Part shown: in pieces, positions 1 through 5,188 of the stretch
Layout: each line of letters opens with the position of its first letter
How positions within the stretch are numbered: position 1 is the stretch's first letter
Assembly: GCA_013334545.1 (NCBI GenBank)
Contig: JAAXXJ010000231.1
Span: 1 to 5,188 of the forward strand
DNA: 5,188 bases
DNA from: Nitrospirota bacterium
GTDB taxonomy: Bacteria; Nitrospirota; UBA9217
Direction of reading: 5' to 3'
The notes under the pieces: generated by a model
The model's database searches: none
The model's input: only the letters and a program-made list of their open reading frames with translations
What the model was told of the DNA's origin: nothing
Made by a program: the position numbers and the translations under genes

Positions 1-22
1 CTATGCCGGCAGGGCGTGAGGC

Positions 23-30
23 AAAGGAGG
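23..30 (+). promoter_or_regulatory. Ribosome binding site of the DHFR-family gene
   Basis: The sequence AAAGGAGG is a near-perfect Shine-Dalgarno site. It sits five bases before the ATG at 36 and fixes that ATG as the start, in preference to the in-frame ATG at 3, which has no room for a leader within the window. Confidence 0.8.
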
Positions 31-35
31 AGACC

Positions 36-652
36 ATGGCTGAACTGACAGTGACGACGTTCGTCTCGCTGGACGGGGTCATGCAGGCTCCCGGCGGACC
101 GGGCGAGGACGAGAGCGGCGGTTTTCCCACGGGGGATGGGTCTTTCCGCTTGCCGATGCGGATATGGTCTCGTTCATGGTCCGGGTCTTCGAGCAGGCTG
201 ATGCGTTCCTCCTGGGACGCGGGACCTACGACATCTTCGCGGCCTACTGGCCGCGCATCACGGACCCCGCGGACACGATCGCATCGAAGCTGAACTCGCT
301 GCCCAAGTTCGTCGCATCGCGGACCAGGAGCGCCTTTGACTGGCAGCACTCGTTCCCCGTCCGCGATGTGGTGACGGAGGCCACGGAGATCAAGCAGCGC
401 TTCCCGCGGGAGGTGCAGGTGCACGGCAGCGCCGGACTGCTCCAGACGCTGATCGCGAACGACCTCGTGGACGAGTACCGGCTGCTCACCTTCCCTGTCG
501 TGCTGGGGAAGGGGAAGCGGCTGTTCGGGACCGGCGCTGTGCCGCGCTCGCTCCGACTCGTGCGCTCGAGCACCACCGGCAGCGGCATCGTGATCGGCGT
601 GTACCGGCCTGCAGGGGCGCTCAGGACCGGGTCGTTTGCCCTCGATCCCTAG
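36..652 (+). pseudogene. Dihydrofolate reductase family protein (RibD C-terminal-like), frameshifted
   Basis: This is a member of the DHFR/RibD C-terminal superfamily, NAD(P)H-dependent reductase-like cytosolic proteins whose substrates are mostly unknown. The N-terminus (MAELTVTTFVSLDGVMQAPG) runs in one frame and the rest in the next. Adding one C to the CCC run at 126-128 joins them through GFPHGGWVFPLADADM, a typical family stretch, and gives a 205-residue protein of normal length for this group. In that reconstruction the family motifs are LLGRGTYD (residues 59-66), VHGSAG (from residue 130) and VVLGKGKRLFG (about 155-165), and the end YRPAG...GSF is also typical. As written, translation from 36 leaves the reading frame after about 31 codons. 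It is either a recent single-base pseudogene or a homopolymer sequencing error; everything downstream of the break looks intact and under selection. Specific substrate unknown; this is not evidence for a true folA. Confidence 0.85.
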
Positions 653-663
653 CCCGGGTCCGG

Positions 664-670
664 AAGGAGG
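664..670 (+). promoter_or_regulatory. Ribosome binding site of the reductase remnant
   Basis: AAGGAGG lies five bases before the ATG at 676, the same spacing as in front of the upstream reductase gene. It survives although the gene behind it is destroyed. Confidence 0.6.
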
Positions 671-675
671 CGGCC

Positions 676-801
676 ATGCGAAAGCTGAAGGCATCCCCTC
701 TCATGTAGCTATTCGGCCGCGTGACCTATGAGCTTATAGCGGGGGTTCTGGTCCTCGGTCGAGGCGATCAAGGTCAGTCAGGCCTCAGCCTTGACAAATG
801 A
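676..801 (+). pseudogene. Remnant of a second, tandem DHFR-family gene
   Basis: Translation from the ATG at 676 gives MRKLKASPLM, a stop codon (TAG, 706-708), then in the same frame LFGRVTYELIAG. Removing one G from the run at 741-745 continues it as FWSSVEAIKVSQ. This lines up with the upstream gene (LLGRGTYDIFAAYWP against LFGRVTYELIAGFWS), and GRxTYE is a hallmark of the family. Relative to the neighbour about 47 residues are missing between the start and the LFGR motif, and the C-terminal 120 or more residues are gone; homology fades by about 790-800. The gene began only 23 bases after the stop of the first, so it was probably a tandem paralogue in one operon. It has an internal deletion, a stop, a frameshift and a truncation, so it cannot be functional. 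The exact right end is uncertain. Confidence 0.7.
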
Positions 802-819
802 CATTCTCCCCTGTAGCGT
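791..819 (+). promoter_or_regulatory. Possible sigma-70 promoter for the helicase gene
   Basis: A perfect -35 hexamer TTGACA (791-796) is followed after 17 bases by TAGCGT (814-819), which keeps the key T, A and final T of a -10 box but matches only three of six positions. Transcription would start near 826 and leave a leader of about 55 bases before the ATG at 882. The position in an otherwise non-coding gap supports it; the weak -10 is the main doubt. Confidence 0.35.
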
Positions 820-881
820 TAGTCCTTGTTCTCCGATCTCTTTATCCTTCCCCGCAAAGCTAAATAGAGGTTCCATTCCTC

Positions 882-3290
882 ATGTCAGATGACCCGAAGA
901 CCATCCCTCTCGCGATCCGCGACCTCGCCGTGCCCGTGCCCCGGACCGGGAGCATCGAAGCGCATTCGGGTTACGGCCGGGCTGCTTCGGAAGGCCGCGA
1001 GATCCACGGCCGTGTGCAGAAGAGGCGGGCCAAAGCCGATCCGTCCTACGAAGCCGAGGTCGGGATCAGCGCCGAGTTCCTTCGCGGGCCGTACCGGTTC
1101 CGCGTCGAAGGCCGCATGGACGGCATCTTCCGGGGCGACCGCCCGCACATCGAGGAGATCAAGACCGCCTTCAGCATCGCGGAGCTTGCCGAGCGGCTTT
1201 GCGCAGATCCCTATCAGCATCCTTACTCCCTGCAGCTCCTGTCATACGGCTACTTCCTGTACCTCCGGGAGAAGGCCCTTCCCCGCCTGACCTTCCATCT
1301 CGTCTCCACGCGGAACAGCAGAACGCAGGACATAGAACTTGCTCTCGACATCCGGCGCTATGAGCAGTGGCTCGATCTGCGGCTGGAGGAACTGGCCAGC
1401 GAGGCAAAGAACGAGGAGAAGCGCGCCAGCCGGCGCAGGAAGATAAGCCGCACCTTTCCCTTTCCCTTCGGGAACCCCCGCCCCGGCCAGCTCGAGATCG
1501 TCAAGACCGTGGAGCAGGCGATGGCAGATAACCGGCCGCTCCTGATCCAGGCTCCCACGGGCCTCGGCAAGACCGTGGGCGTTCTGTACCCCAGCCTCAA
1601 GGAGGCGCTCGGGAGGGGACAGAAGGCGGTCTATGTGACGCCGAAGAACAGCCAGCACGTCGTTGCCGAGGATGCCGCCCGGCGGTTCCGCAGGGCAGGG
1701 GCAGCGGTCAAGTCGCTCACGATCACGGCAAAGGGGAAGATCTGCTTCAAGAACGAGCCGCTCTGCGATCCGGGATACTGCGAGTTCAGCCGGGACTATT
1801 ACGCCAAGGTGCATGGGCAGGGGCTGATCGAGAAGCTCGGCAGGAAACGCACGCTCACGGCCCGTGTGTTCCGCAGCCTGGGAGAGGAGCACGAGGTCTG
1901 TCCCTTCGAGCTGCAGCTCGACGCGAGCGCAGAGGCGGATGTGGTGATCTGCGATTACAACTACGTCTTCGCGCCGCGGTCCGCCTTCGGCCGAGTCGCC
2001 CTGTCCGGGATCGACCAGACCGGCAGGCCGAACCTGGTGATCGACGAGGCCCAGAACCTCCCGCAACGGGCCATGGATTATTACTCCCCGGCGCTCTCGA
2101 CGATCACGCTCGAACAGATGCGGCCCGGCATTCAGACCCTCCCGCGGCGGTTCCGGAGCGAGGGAGAGGGGCTTCTGGACGGCTGCATCGCAGTGATTGC
2201 TTCCTGTATTCCCACCGGGGCGCAGCGGCCGGCGAGGATAGTGCCGCCGCTCGAGGCGTTCCTGGGCCAGGACGGCCTGCTCCGGTCGTTCCTGTCCCGC
2301 TATCTCGATTCGGAGGCTGAGGTCCTGCCACGCGACGCAGTCATGGTCCTCGCGAACTACTGGGCCGGCTTCTGCGAGGCGCTCGAGCTTGCCGCCGACC
2401 CGGACCGGAAGGAGTTTTTCGTCACGATCCATCCCCATCCGACCGGAGGCGTGATCAGGATCACCTGCTGCGACGCGTCCTTCATGCTCACGGACTGTTA
2501 CAAGGAGTACGAGCAGGTGATCGGGTTCTCGGCAACGCTCAAGCCCTTTGCATACTACGCCGACCTGTCGGGCCTCGATCCGGACCGGACGATGACCGCC
2601 GAGTTCTCCAGCCCCTTTCCGAAGGAGCATCGCAAGCTCCTGATCATTCCGCAGATATCGACGAAGTACAGCGACCGGGAATGGAACTATGCGAAGATCA
2701 GCGATGCCGTCGGCCGCATCGCGACGCTCCGGCGGGGCAACTACTTTGTCTTCTTCCCGAGCTTCGAGTTCCTCGAGCGGGTGCACGGGCTGTTCCAGGC
2801 CCCTGCCGGGACCGAGGTGCTGAAGCAGGAGCGGGAGATGAAGGCGGCGAAGGTGAGCAGCCTGCTAGACCGCCTGGCATCGGGAGCGGGGCCGGTGATC
2901 GTCTTCGCCGTGCAGGGCGGGACCTTCTCCGAGGGCGTGGACTATCCGGGCGAGAGCGTGATCGGCGCCTTCGTCGTCGGCCCGCCGCTGCCGAACTACG
3001 ACCTCGAGCGGGAAGAGATGCGGAAGTATTATGAGGAACGGTACCATGCAGGCTTCGACTTCGCCTACATCATCCCGGCCATGTCCAAGGCGGTCCAGGC
3101 GGCAGGCAGGGTGATCCGGTCCGAGACCGACCGCGGCCTCATCGTGCTGATGGACGGCCGCTTCCTTCAGGCCCCGTACACCCGCGCCATGCCTTCGGAC
3201 TGGTTCAACGCGAGCGCATCGGAGCTCGTGTCGGAGAGCATCCTGAAGGATGTGGCGGAGTTCTGGGCGCGGTCGGCGAAGGGCCGATAG
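882..3290 (+). CDS. PD-(D/E)XK nuclease-like domain fused to Rad3/XPD/DinG-family iron-sulfur DNA helicase
   Basis: The 802-residue product is a predicted cytoplasmic, ATP-dependent superfamily 2 DNA helicase with an N-terminal nuclease-like domain. Residues about 35-145 look like a RecB/Cas4-type PD-(D/E)XK fold: EGREIH (37-42), GRMDGI with D80, HIEEIKT with E92 and K94, then QLLSY (118-122) as the QxxxY motif; the catalytic residues appear intact. From about 197 the helicase follows: Walker A APTGLGKT (224-231), four cysteines placed like the XPD/DinG iron-sulfur domain (C288, C295, C300, C340), motif II DEAQ (388-391), an Arch-like insertion (about 395-500), GFSATL (548-553), a late helicase motif GTFSEGVDYPG (680-690) and motif VI QAAGRVIR (739-746). 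By family knowledge the helicase half should move 5' to 3' on single-stranded DNA; combined unwinding and cutting in repair or recombination is inference. The ATG at 882 has only a weak AGAGG 11 bases upstream, but no better start is seen. It stands alone, with gaps of more than 190 bases on both sides. It is not a plain DinG, since E. coli DinG has no nuclease domain. Confidence 0.9.
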   Translation: MSDDPKTIPLAIRDLAVPVPRTGSIEAHSGYGRAASEGREIHGRVQKRRAKADPSYEAEVGISAEFLRGPYRFRVEGRMDGIFRGDRPHIEEIKTAFSIAELAERLCADPYQHPYSLQLLSYGYFLYLREKALPRLTFHLVSTRNSRTQDIELALDIRRYEQWLDLRLEELASEAKNEEKRASRRRKISRTFPFPFGNPRPGQLEIVKTVEQAMADNRPLLIQAPTGLGKTVGVLYPSLKEALGRGQKAVYVTPKNSQHVVAEDAARRFRRAGAAVKSLTITAKGKICFKNEPLCDPGYCEFSRDYYAKVHGQGLIEKLGRKRTLTARVFRSLGEEHEVCPFELQLDASAEADVVICDYNYVFAPRSAFGRVALSGIDQTGRPNLVIDEAQNLPQRAMDYYSPALSTITLEQMRPGIQTLPRRFRSEGEGLLDGCIAVIASCIPTGAQRPARIVPPLEAFLGQDGLLRSFLSRYLDSEAEVLPRDAVMVLANYWAGFCEALELAADPDRKEFFVTIHPHPTGGVIRITCCDASFMLTDCYKEYEQVIGFSATLKPFAYYADLSGLDPDRTMTAEFSSPFPKEHRKLLIIPQISTKYSDREWNYAKISDAVGRIATLRRGNYFVFFPSFEFLERVHGLFQAPAGTEVLKQEREMKAAKVSSLLDRLASGAGPVIVFAVQGGTFSEGVDYPGESVIGAFVVGPPLPNYDLEREEMRKYYEERYHAGFDFAYIIPAMSKAVQAAGRVIRSETDRGLIVLMDGRFLQAPYTRAMPSDWFNASASELVSESILKDVAEFWARSAKGR

Positions 3291-3445
3291 GTTGACGATC
3301 CCTTGAGTCATGTCCTGTGTTTTGACATCCCTCCCGTATCTTCGACTCTTCCCTTTAACGTTTTTCTGCTTCATCCTCTGAACAGCCGTTCACCGAGTCT
3401 CTGATCAGACCTTGCCGAATCGGGCTTCCTGTTCTCCGCGTTTTT

Positions 3446-3454
3446 TGGTACGAT
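3446..3454 (+). promoter_or_regulatory. Possible extended -10 promoter for the sugar kinase gene
   Basis: TGG followed directly by TACGAT matches the extended -10 pattern (TGn plus four of six consensus bases of TATAAT). No good -35 box is found at 16-18 bases upstream, which is tolerated at extended -10 promoters. Transcription would begin near 3461, about 30 bases before the start codon at 3490. The site lies in an AT-richer gap between two genes. Confidence 0.35.
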
Positions 3455-3474
3455 AGGGAAAACGCAAACCGGCC

Positions 3475-3483
3475 GGGGTGAGG
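3475..3483 (+). promoter_or_regulatory. Ribosome binding site that favours the ATG at 3490
   Basis: GGGGTGAGG ends six bases before the ATG at 3490. The GTG at 3478 is in frame and would add four residues, but it lies inside this purine-rich site and has no Shine-Dalgarno of its own at a usable distance. The ATG start gives MAVVGIG, the normal beginning of a PfkB-family kinase. Confidence 0.6.
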
Positions 3484-3489
3484 TTCCTG

Positions 3490-4404
3490 ATGGCTGTTGT
3501 GGGGATCGGGCAGTGTGCATGGGACATGCTCGCCGTTGTCGATCACTTTCCGCAGGCGGATACAAAGAAAGAGGCGCTGGTGTGGGAAGAACAGGGCGGG
3601 GGACCGGTCGCAACGGCGCTCGCTGCGTTGTCGCGTCTTGGCGTGGCCTGCCGGTTCTATGGTGTTACCGGAGACGACCGGGAAGGAGCCGCGATCCGGC
3701 ATTCTCTGATGGAGGAGGGCATCGATGTCACAGGTCTGGTCCAGCGACCGAGCGCATCCTCCCAGACGGCCTTCATTGCCATAGATAAGTTCACGGGAAC
3801 GCGTACGATCTTCTGGAAACGGCCATCGGGAGAAACGCTCCGGACGGATGAGCTCCCGCTGGATTTCCTGCACAATGCGGATTTTCTGCTCCTTGACGGC
3901 CTCATGCAGGACGTCTCGCTTTTCAGCGCGCGAAAGGCCAGAGCGGCGGGAATTCCCGTGATGCTTGACGCAGGCCGGATCAGGGAGGGAATGCTTGAGC
4001 TTGCCCGGCTCTGCGATTATGTGGTCGGATCCGAAGAGTTCGCCGCGGAACTGGGGTGGAAGGATGACCCTGGATCGTTCCGGCAGGAGGTCAGGAAACA
4101 CGGCTTCGGTATCACGACGATCACCCTCGGCAGCCGGGGAAGCGTTACCTTTGCAGATGGCGATGAGATCATTCTCTGCCCTGCGTTTCCGGTCGAGACC
4201 GTGGACACGACCGGCGCAGGTGATGTATTTCACGGCGGTTACCTCTACGGCCTCCTTCAGAAGCGGCCGCTCAGGGACGCGATCCGGTTTGCATCTGCTT
4301 GTGCTGCAATGAAGTGCCGGAAGCTCGGCGGCCGGGCGGGCATCCCACGGCTTTCTGAAGTACGCCAGTTTCTCCAGGAACGGGGGATCGCTGATTGCCT
4401 GTGA
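3490..4404 (+). CDS. PfkB/ribokinase-family carbohydrate kinase
   Basis: The 304-residue product is a cytosolic sugar kinase that transfers phosphate from ATP to a hydroxyl of a sugar or sugar phosphate. It has the family's order of features: VVGIG at the first strand (3-7), a substrate-side GGGP (36-39) followed by TALAALSRLG, the ITLGSRGS segment (211-218) before the ATP site, and the signature DTTGAGD (239-245), where D245 is the expected catalytic base, followed by VFHGGYLYGL. The length is normal. The C-terminal stretch CAAMKC...GGRAGIP...FL recalls, from memory, the sulfofructose kinase YihV branch, but no sulfoquinovose pathway gene is in the window, so the substrate stays open (a ketose, ribose, nucleoside or similar). 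The gene stands alone with 199 bases before and 184 after. The GTG at 3478 is the alternative start. The family call is secure; the subgroup is tentative. Confidence 0.92.
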   Translation: MAVVGIGQCAWDMLAVVDHFPQADTKKEALVWEEQGGGPVATALAALSRLGVACRFYGVTGDDREGAAIRHSLMEEGIDVTGLVQRPSASSQTAFIAIDKFTGTRTIFWKRPSGETLRTDELPLDFLHNADFLLLDGLMQDVSLFSARKARAAGIPVMLDAGRIREGMLELARLCDYVVGSEEFAAELGWKDDPGSFRQEVRKHGFGITTITLGSRGSVTFADGDEIILCPAFPVETVDTTGAGDVFHGGYLYGLLQKRPLRDAIRFASACAAMKCRKLGGRAGIPRLSEVRQFLQERGIADCL

Positions 4405-4536
4405 ACTATCGGGTAGGGTGTCAGGCTTGGTTCTCCAGATATCAGGTCCGTCGAATTCCGAGAAAGCGGTGAGGCGGAGGAGATCTATCCGGCCTTTCCG
4501 TAATCATGACGCCGTACATTGGAAGGACGCAGAAGA

Positions 4537-4566
4537 TTGTTGTATTTCACCGTAAGGTCATAGTAT
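4537..4566 (+). promoter_or_regulatory. Possible promoter for the small membrane protein gene
   Basis: TTGTTG (4537-4542) and TAGTAT (4561-4566) are separated by 18 bases and match three and four of six consensus positions. They lie in the AT-richest part of the gap and would start transcription about 15 bases before the ATG at 4589. The match is weak and similar sites arise by chance in AT-rich DNA. Confidence 0.25.
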
Positions 4567-4588
4567 TCTATTGCCAGAGGATGCTCCT

Positions 4589-4996
4589 ATGCCCAAATTA
4601 TCCGACATCAAGATCAAGGCCGTGATCGTCGGCGCCATCGTCGACACCGCCGGGACCCTGCTTGTCATGACGCTGCTAGCCGCAGCGCTGGTGTCAGCGG
4701 GCCTTTCCGAGGACGAGGTCATGAACCGGATGAAGAGCACGAACGGCCTGCTCCTGGGGTTCATCGTGGGAATGGGCTGCACGGTGGGGGGCGGGTACCT
4801 TGCAGGCAGGATGGCAGGCAGGGCAGAGGTGCTGCACGGAGCGCTCGTTGCCGTTGTCGGGATGATCCTCTCGATAATCTTCCATGAAAGCGGCGATCCG
4901 CTGTGGTTCGACATCGCGGGCTTTGCCGCCATCATTCCTGCGGGGATGGCCGGTGGGTATCTGTCGTTGAAGCTCCGCGTTCCTTCACATGACTAG
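4589..4996 (+). CDS. Small four-helix integral membrane protein of unknown function
   Basis: The 135-residue product is mostly hydrophobic and should sit in the inner membrane. Four membrane segments can be read: about 11-37 (after the basic stretch KIKAV), 53-72, 79-98 and 105-127. The second ends in a glycine-rich helix, GGGYLAGRMAG (67-77), which suits tight helix packing; D19 lies in the first helix. A charged loop EDEVMNRMK (41-49) separates helices one and two, and the C-terminus is short and polar. There is no signal peptide cleavage site and no enzymatic motif, so I do not assign a function. The ATG at 4589 is preferred because AGAGGA (4576-4581) lies seven bases upstream; the in-frame TTG at 4571 would add six residues but overlaps that site. 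The gene ends 19 bases from the stop of a convergent gene. Confidence 0.8.
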   Translation: MPKLSDIKIKAVIVGAIVDTAGTLLVMTLLAAALVSAGLSEDEVMNRMKSTNGLLLGFIVGMGCTVGGGYLAGRMAGRAEVLHGALVAVVGMILSIIFHESGDPLWFDIAGFAAIIPAGMAGGYLSLKLRVPSHD

Positions 4997-5013
4997 CGTT
5001 CTCCCGGGGAACG
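4997..5013. terminator. Small inverted repeat between convergent genes, possible two-way terminator
   Basis: CGTTCTCCCGGGGAACG pairs as a five base-pair stem, CGTTC with GAACG, extended by one T-G pair around a CCCGG loop. It almost exactly fills the 19 bases between the stop codons of two facing genes, which is where a bidirectional terminator is expected. There is no clean T-run on either side (the plus strand continues TACTTCCTCTTGT), and the stem is short, so rho-independent activity is doubtful. Confidence 0.35.
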
Positions 5014-5015
5014 AG

Positions 5016-5188
5016 CTACTTCCTCTTGTACCTCCCCATCAACTCGGCCTGCGCCAGGATGTGCCCTTTTATCGCCTTTTCCAAGGCTCCCTTGGTCGTG
5101 CCGGAGCCGAGGTCGAGCATGGCATCCAGGGCGTAGAGCTTGAAGAAGTACCGATGCGTGCCGGAAGGCGGGCAGGGACCGCCGTAGG
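5016..5188 (-). CDS. YbhB/YbcL family Raf kinase inhibitor-like protein (PEBP), C-terminal part
   Basis: Reading the minus strand from the right edge gives 56 residues and a TAG stop at 5016-5018; the N-terminal part lies beyond the window. The fragment opens with YGGPCPPSGTHRYFFKLYAL, the conserved second block of bacterial phosphatidylethanolamine-binding-protein homologues, in which the GTHRY segment helps form the anion-binding pocket. It continues with an LDL turn and the helix ALEKAIKGHILAQAELMGRY, the standard C-terminal helix of YbhB/YbcL proteins. These bacterial proteins are small and soluble; their physiological role is poorly known, and the eukaryotic kinase-inhibitor label does not imply the same role. 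It is transcribed toward the membrane protein gene, so the two are not in one operon. Confidence 0.88.
   Translation of the reverse strand, partial: YGGPCPPSGTHRYFFKLYALDAMLDLGSGTTKGALEKAIKGHILAQAELMGRYKRK

Noticed and set aside
653..881. Riboswitch, small RNA or attachment site between the reductase and helicase genes
   Set aside because: The left half is explained by the reductase remnant and the right half by a possible promoter and leader; I see no long stem, direct repeat or tRNA-like segment.
1242..2786. Long open frame on the minus strand opposite the helicase gene (514 codons)
   Set aside because: It is the antisense shadow of a GC-rich coding region. The plus strand there encodes every Rad3 helicase motif in order, and the minus-strand translation has no recognisable domain.
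3275..3290. TCGGC-GAAGG-GCCGA hairpin at the end of the helicase gene
   Set aside because: It lies within the last codons, has only five base pairs and no T-run follows, so it is most likely chance in GC-rich coding DNA.
882..3290. Helicase gene as part of a type IV CRISPR or other defence locus (DinG association)
   Set aside because: No CRISPR repeat, Cas gene, toxin or other defence gene is present in the window, and the flanking genes are unrelated metabolic or membrane proteins.
3322..3350. TTGACA at 3322-3327 as a -35 box for the sugar kinase
   Set aside because: No acceptable -10 sequence lies 16-18 bases downstream (ACTCTT at best), and the site is more than 160 bases before the start codon.
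3355..4233. Minus-strand open frame opposite the sugar kinase (292 codons)
   Set aside because: The plus strand carries the complete PfkB kinase with both signatures; the antisense product is arginine- and proline-rich with no motif.
4397..4426. GCCTG...CAGGC inverted repeat after the kinase as a terminator
   Set aside because: The stem is five base pairs with a 20-base loop, overlaps the stop codon and is followed only by a mixed TTGGTTCT, too weak to call.

Overview
The window is GC-rich chromosomal DNA with Shine-Dalgarno leaders and compact, mostly plus-strand genes, so it is bacterial. Base composition and gene content (a Rad3-type helicase fused to a nuclease domain, a PfkB sugar kinase, a YbhB/YbcL protein) would fit a Gram-negative lineage such as Desulfobacterota/Geobacter relatives or Nitrospirota. 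That placement is a guess; no rRNA or other marker is present. There are no tRNAs, insertion sequences, CRISPR arrays or obvious phage genes.

Layout. Positions 36-652 hold a dihydrofolate-reductase-family (RibD C-terminal-like) gene broken by a single missing C in a C-run at 126-128. At 676-801 lies the decayed remnant of a second, tandem member of the same family, with its ribosome binding site kept but most of its body lost. Positions 882-3290 encode an 802-residue protein that joins an N-terminal PD-(D/E)XK nuclease-like domain to an XPD/DinG-type iron-sulfur helicase; this is the most interesting gene here. Positions 3490-4404 encode a PfkB/ribokinase-family sugar kinase whose C-terminus resembles the sulfofructose kinase (YihV) branch. 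Positions 4589-4996 encode a small four-helix membrane protein of unknown function. On the minus strand, from the right edge to 5016, is the C-terminal part of a YbhB/YbcL-family (PEBP/Raf kinase inhibitor-like) protein, convergent with the membrane protein gene across 19 bases that form a small inverted repeat.

The three main gaps (653-881, 3291-3489, 4405-4588) are each about 180-230 bases, so the intact genes look like separate transcription units rather than one operon. No shared pathway is evident: the neighbours are a probable DNA-repair or DNA-processing enzyme, a sugar kinase and two housekeeping-type small proteins. I do not see a clear new multi-gene system. The items worth a second look are the nuclease-helicase fusion, its DEAQ motif and cysteine spacing, and the pair of broken reductase genes.
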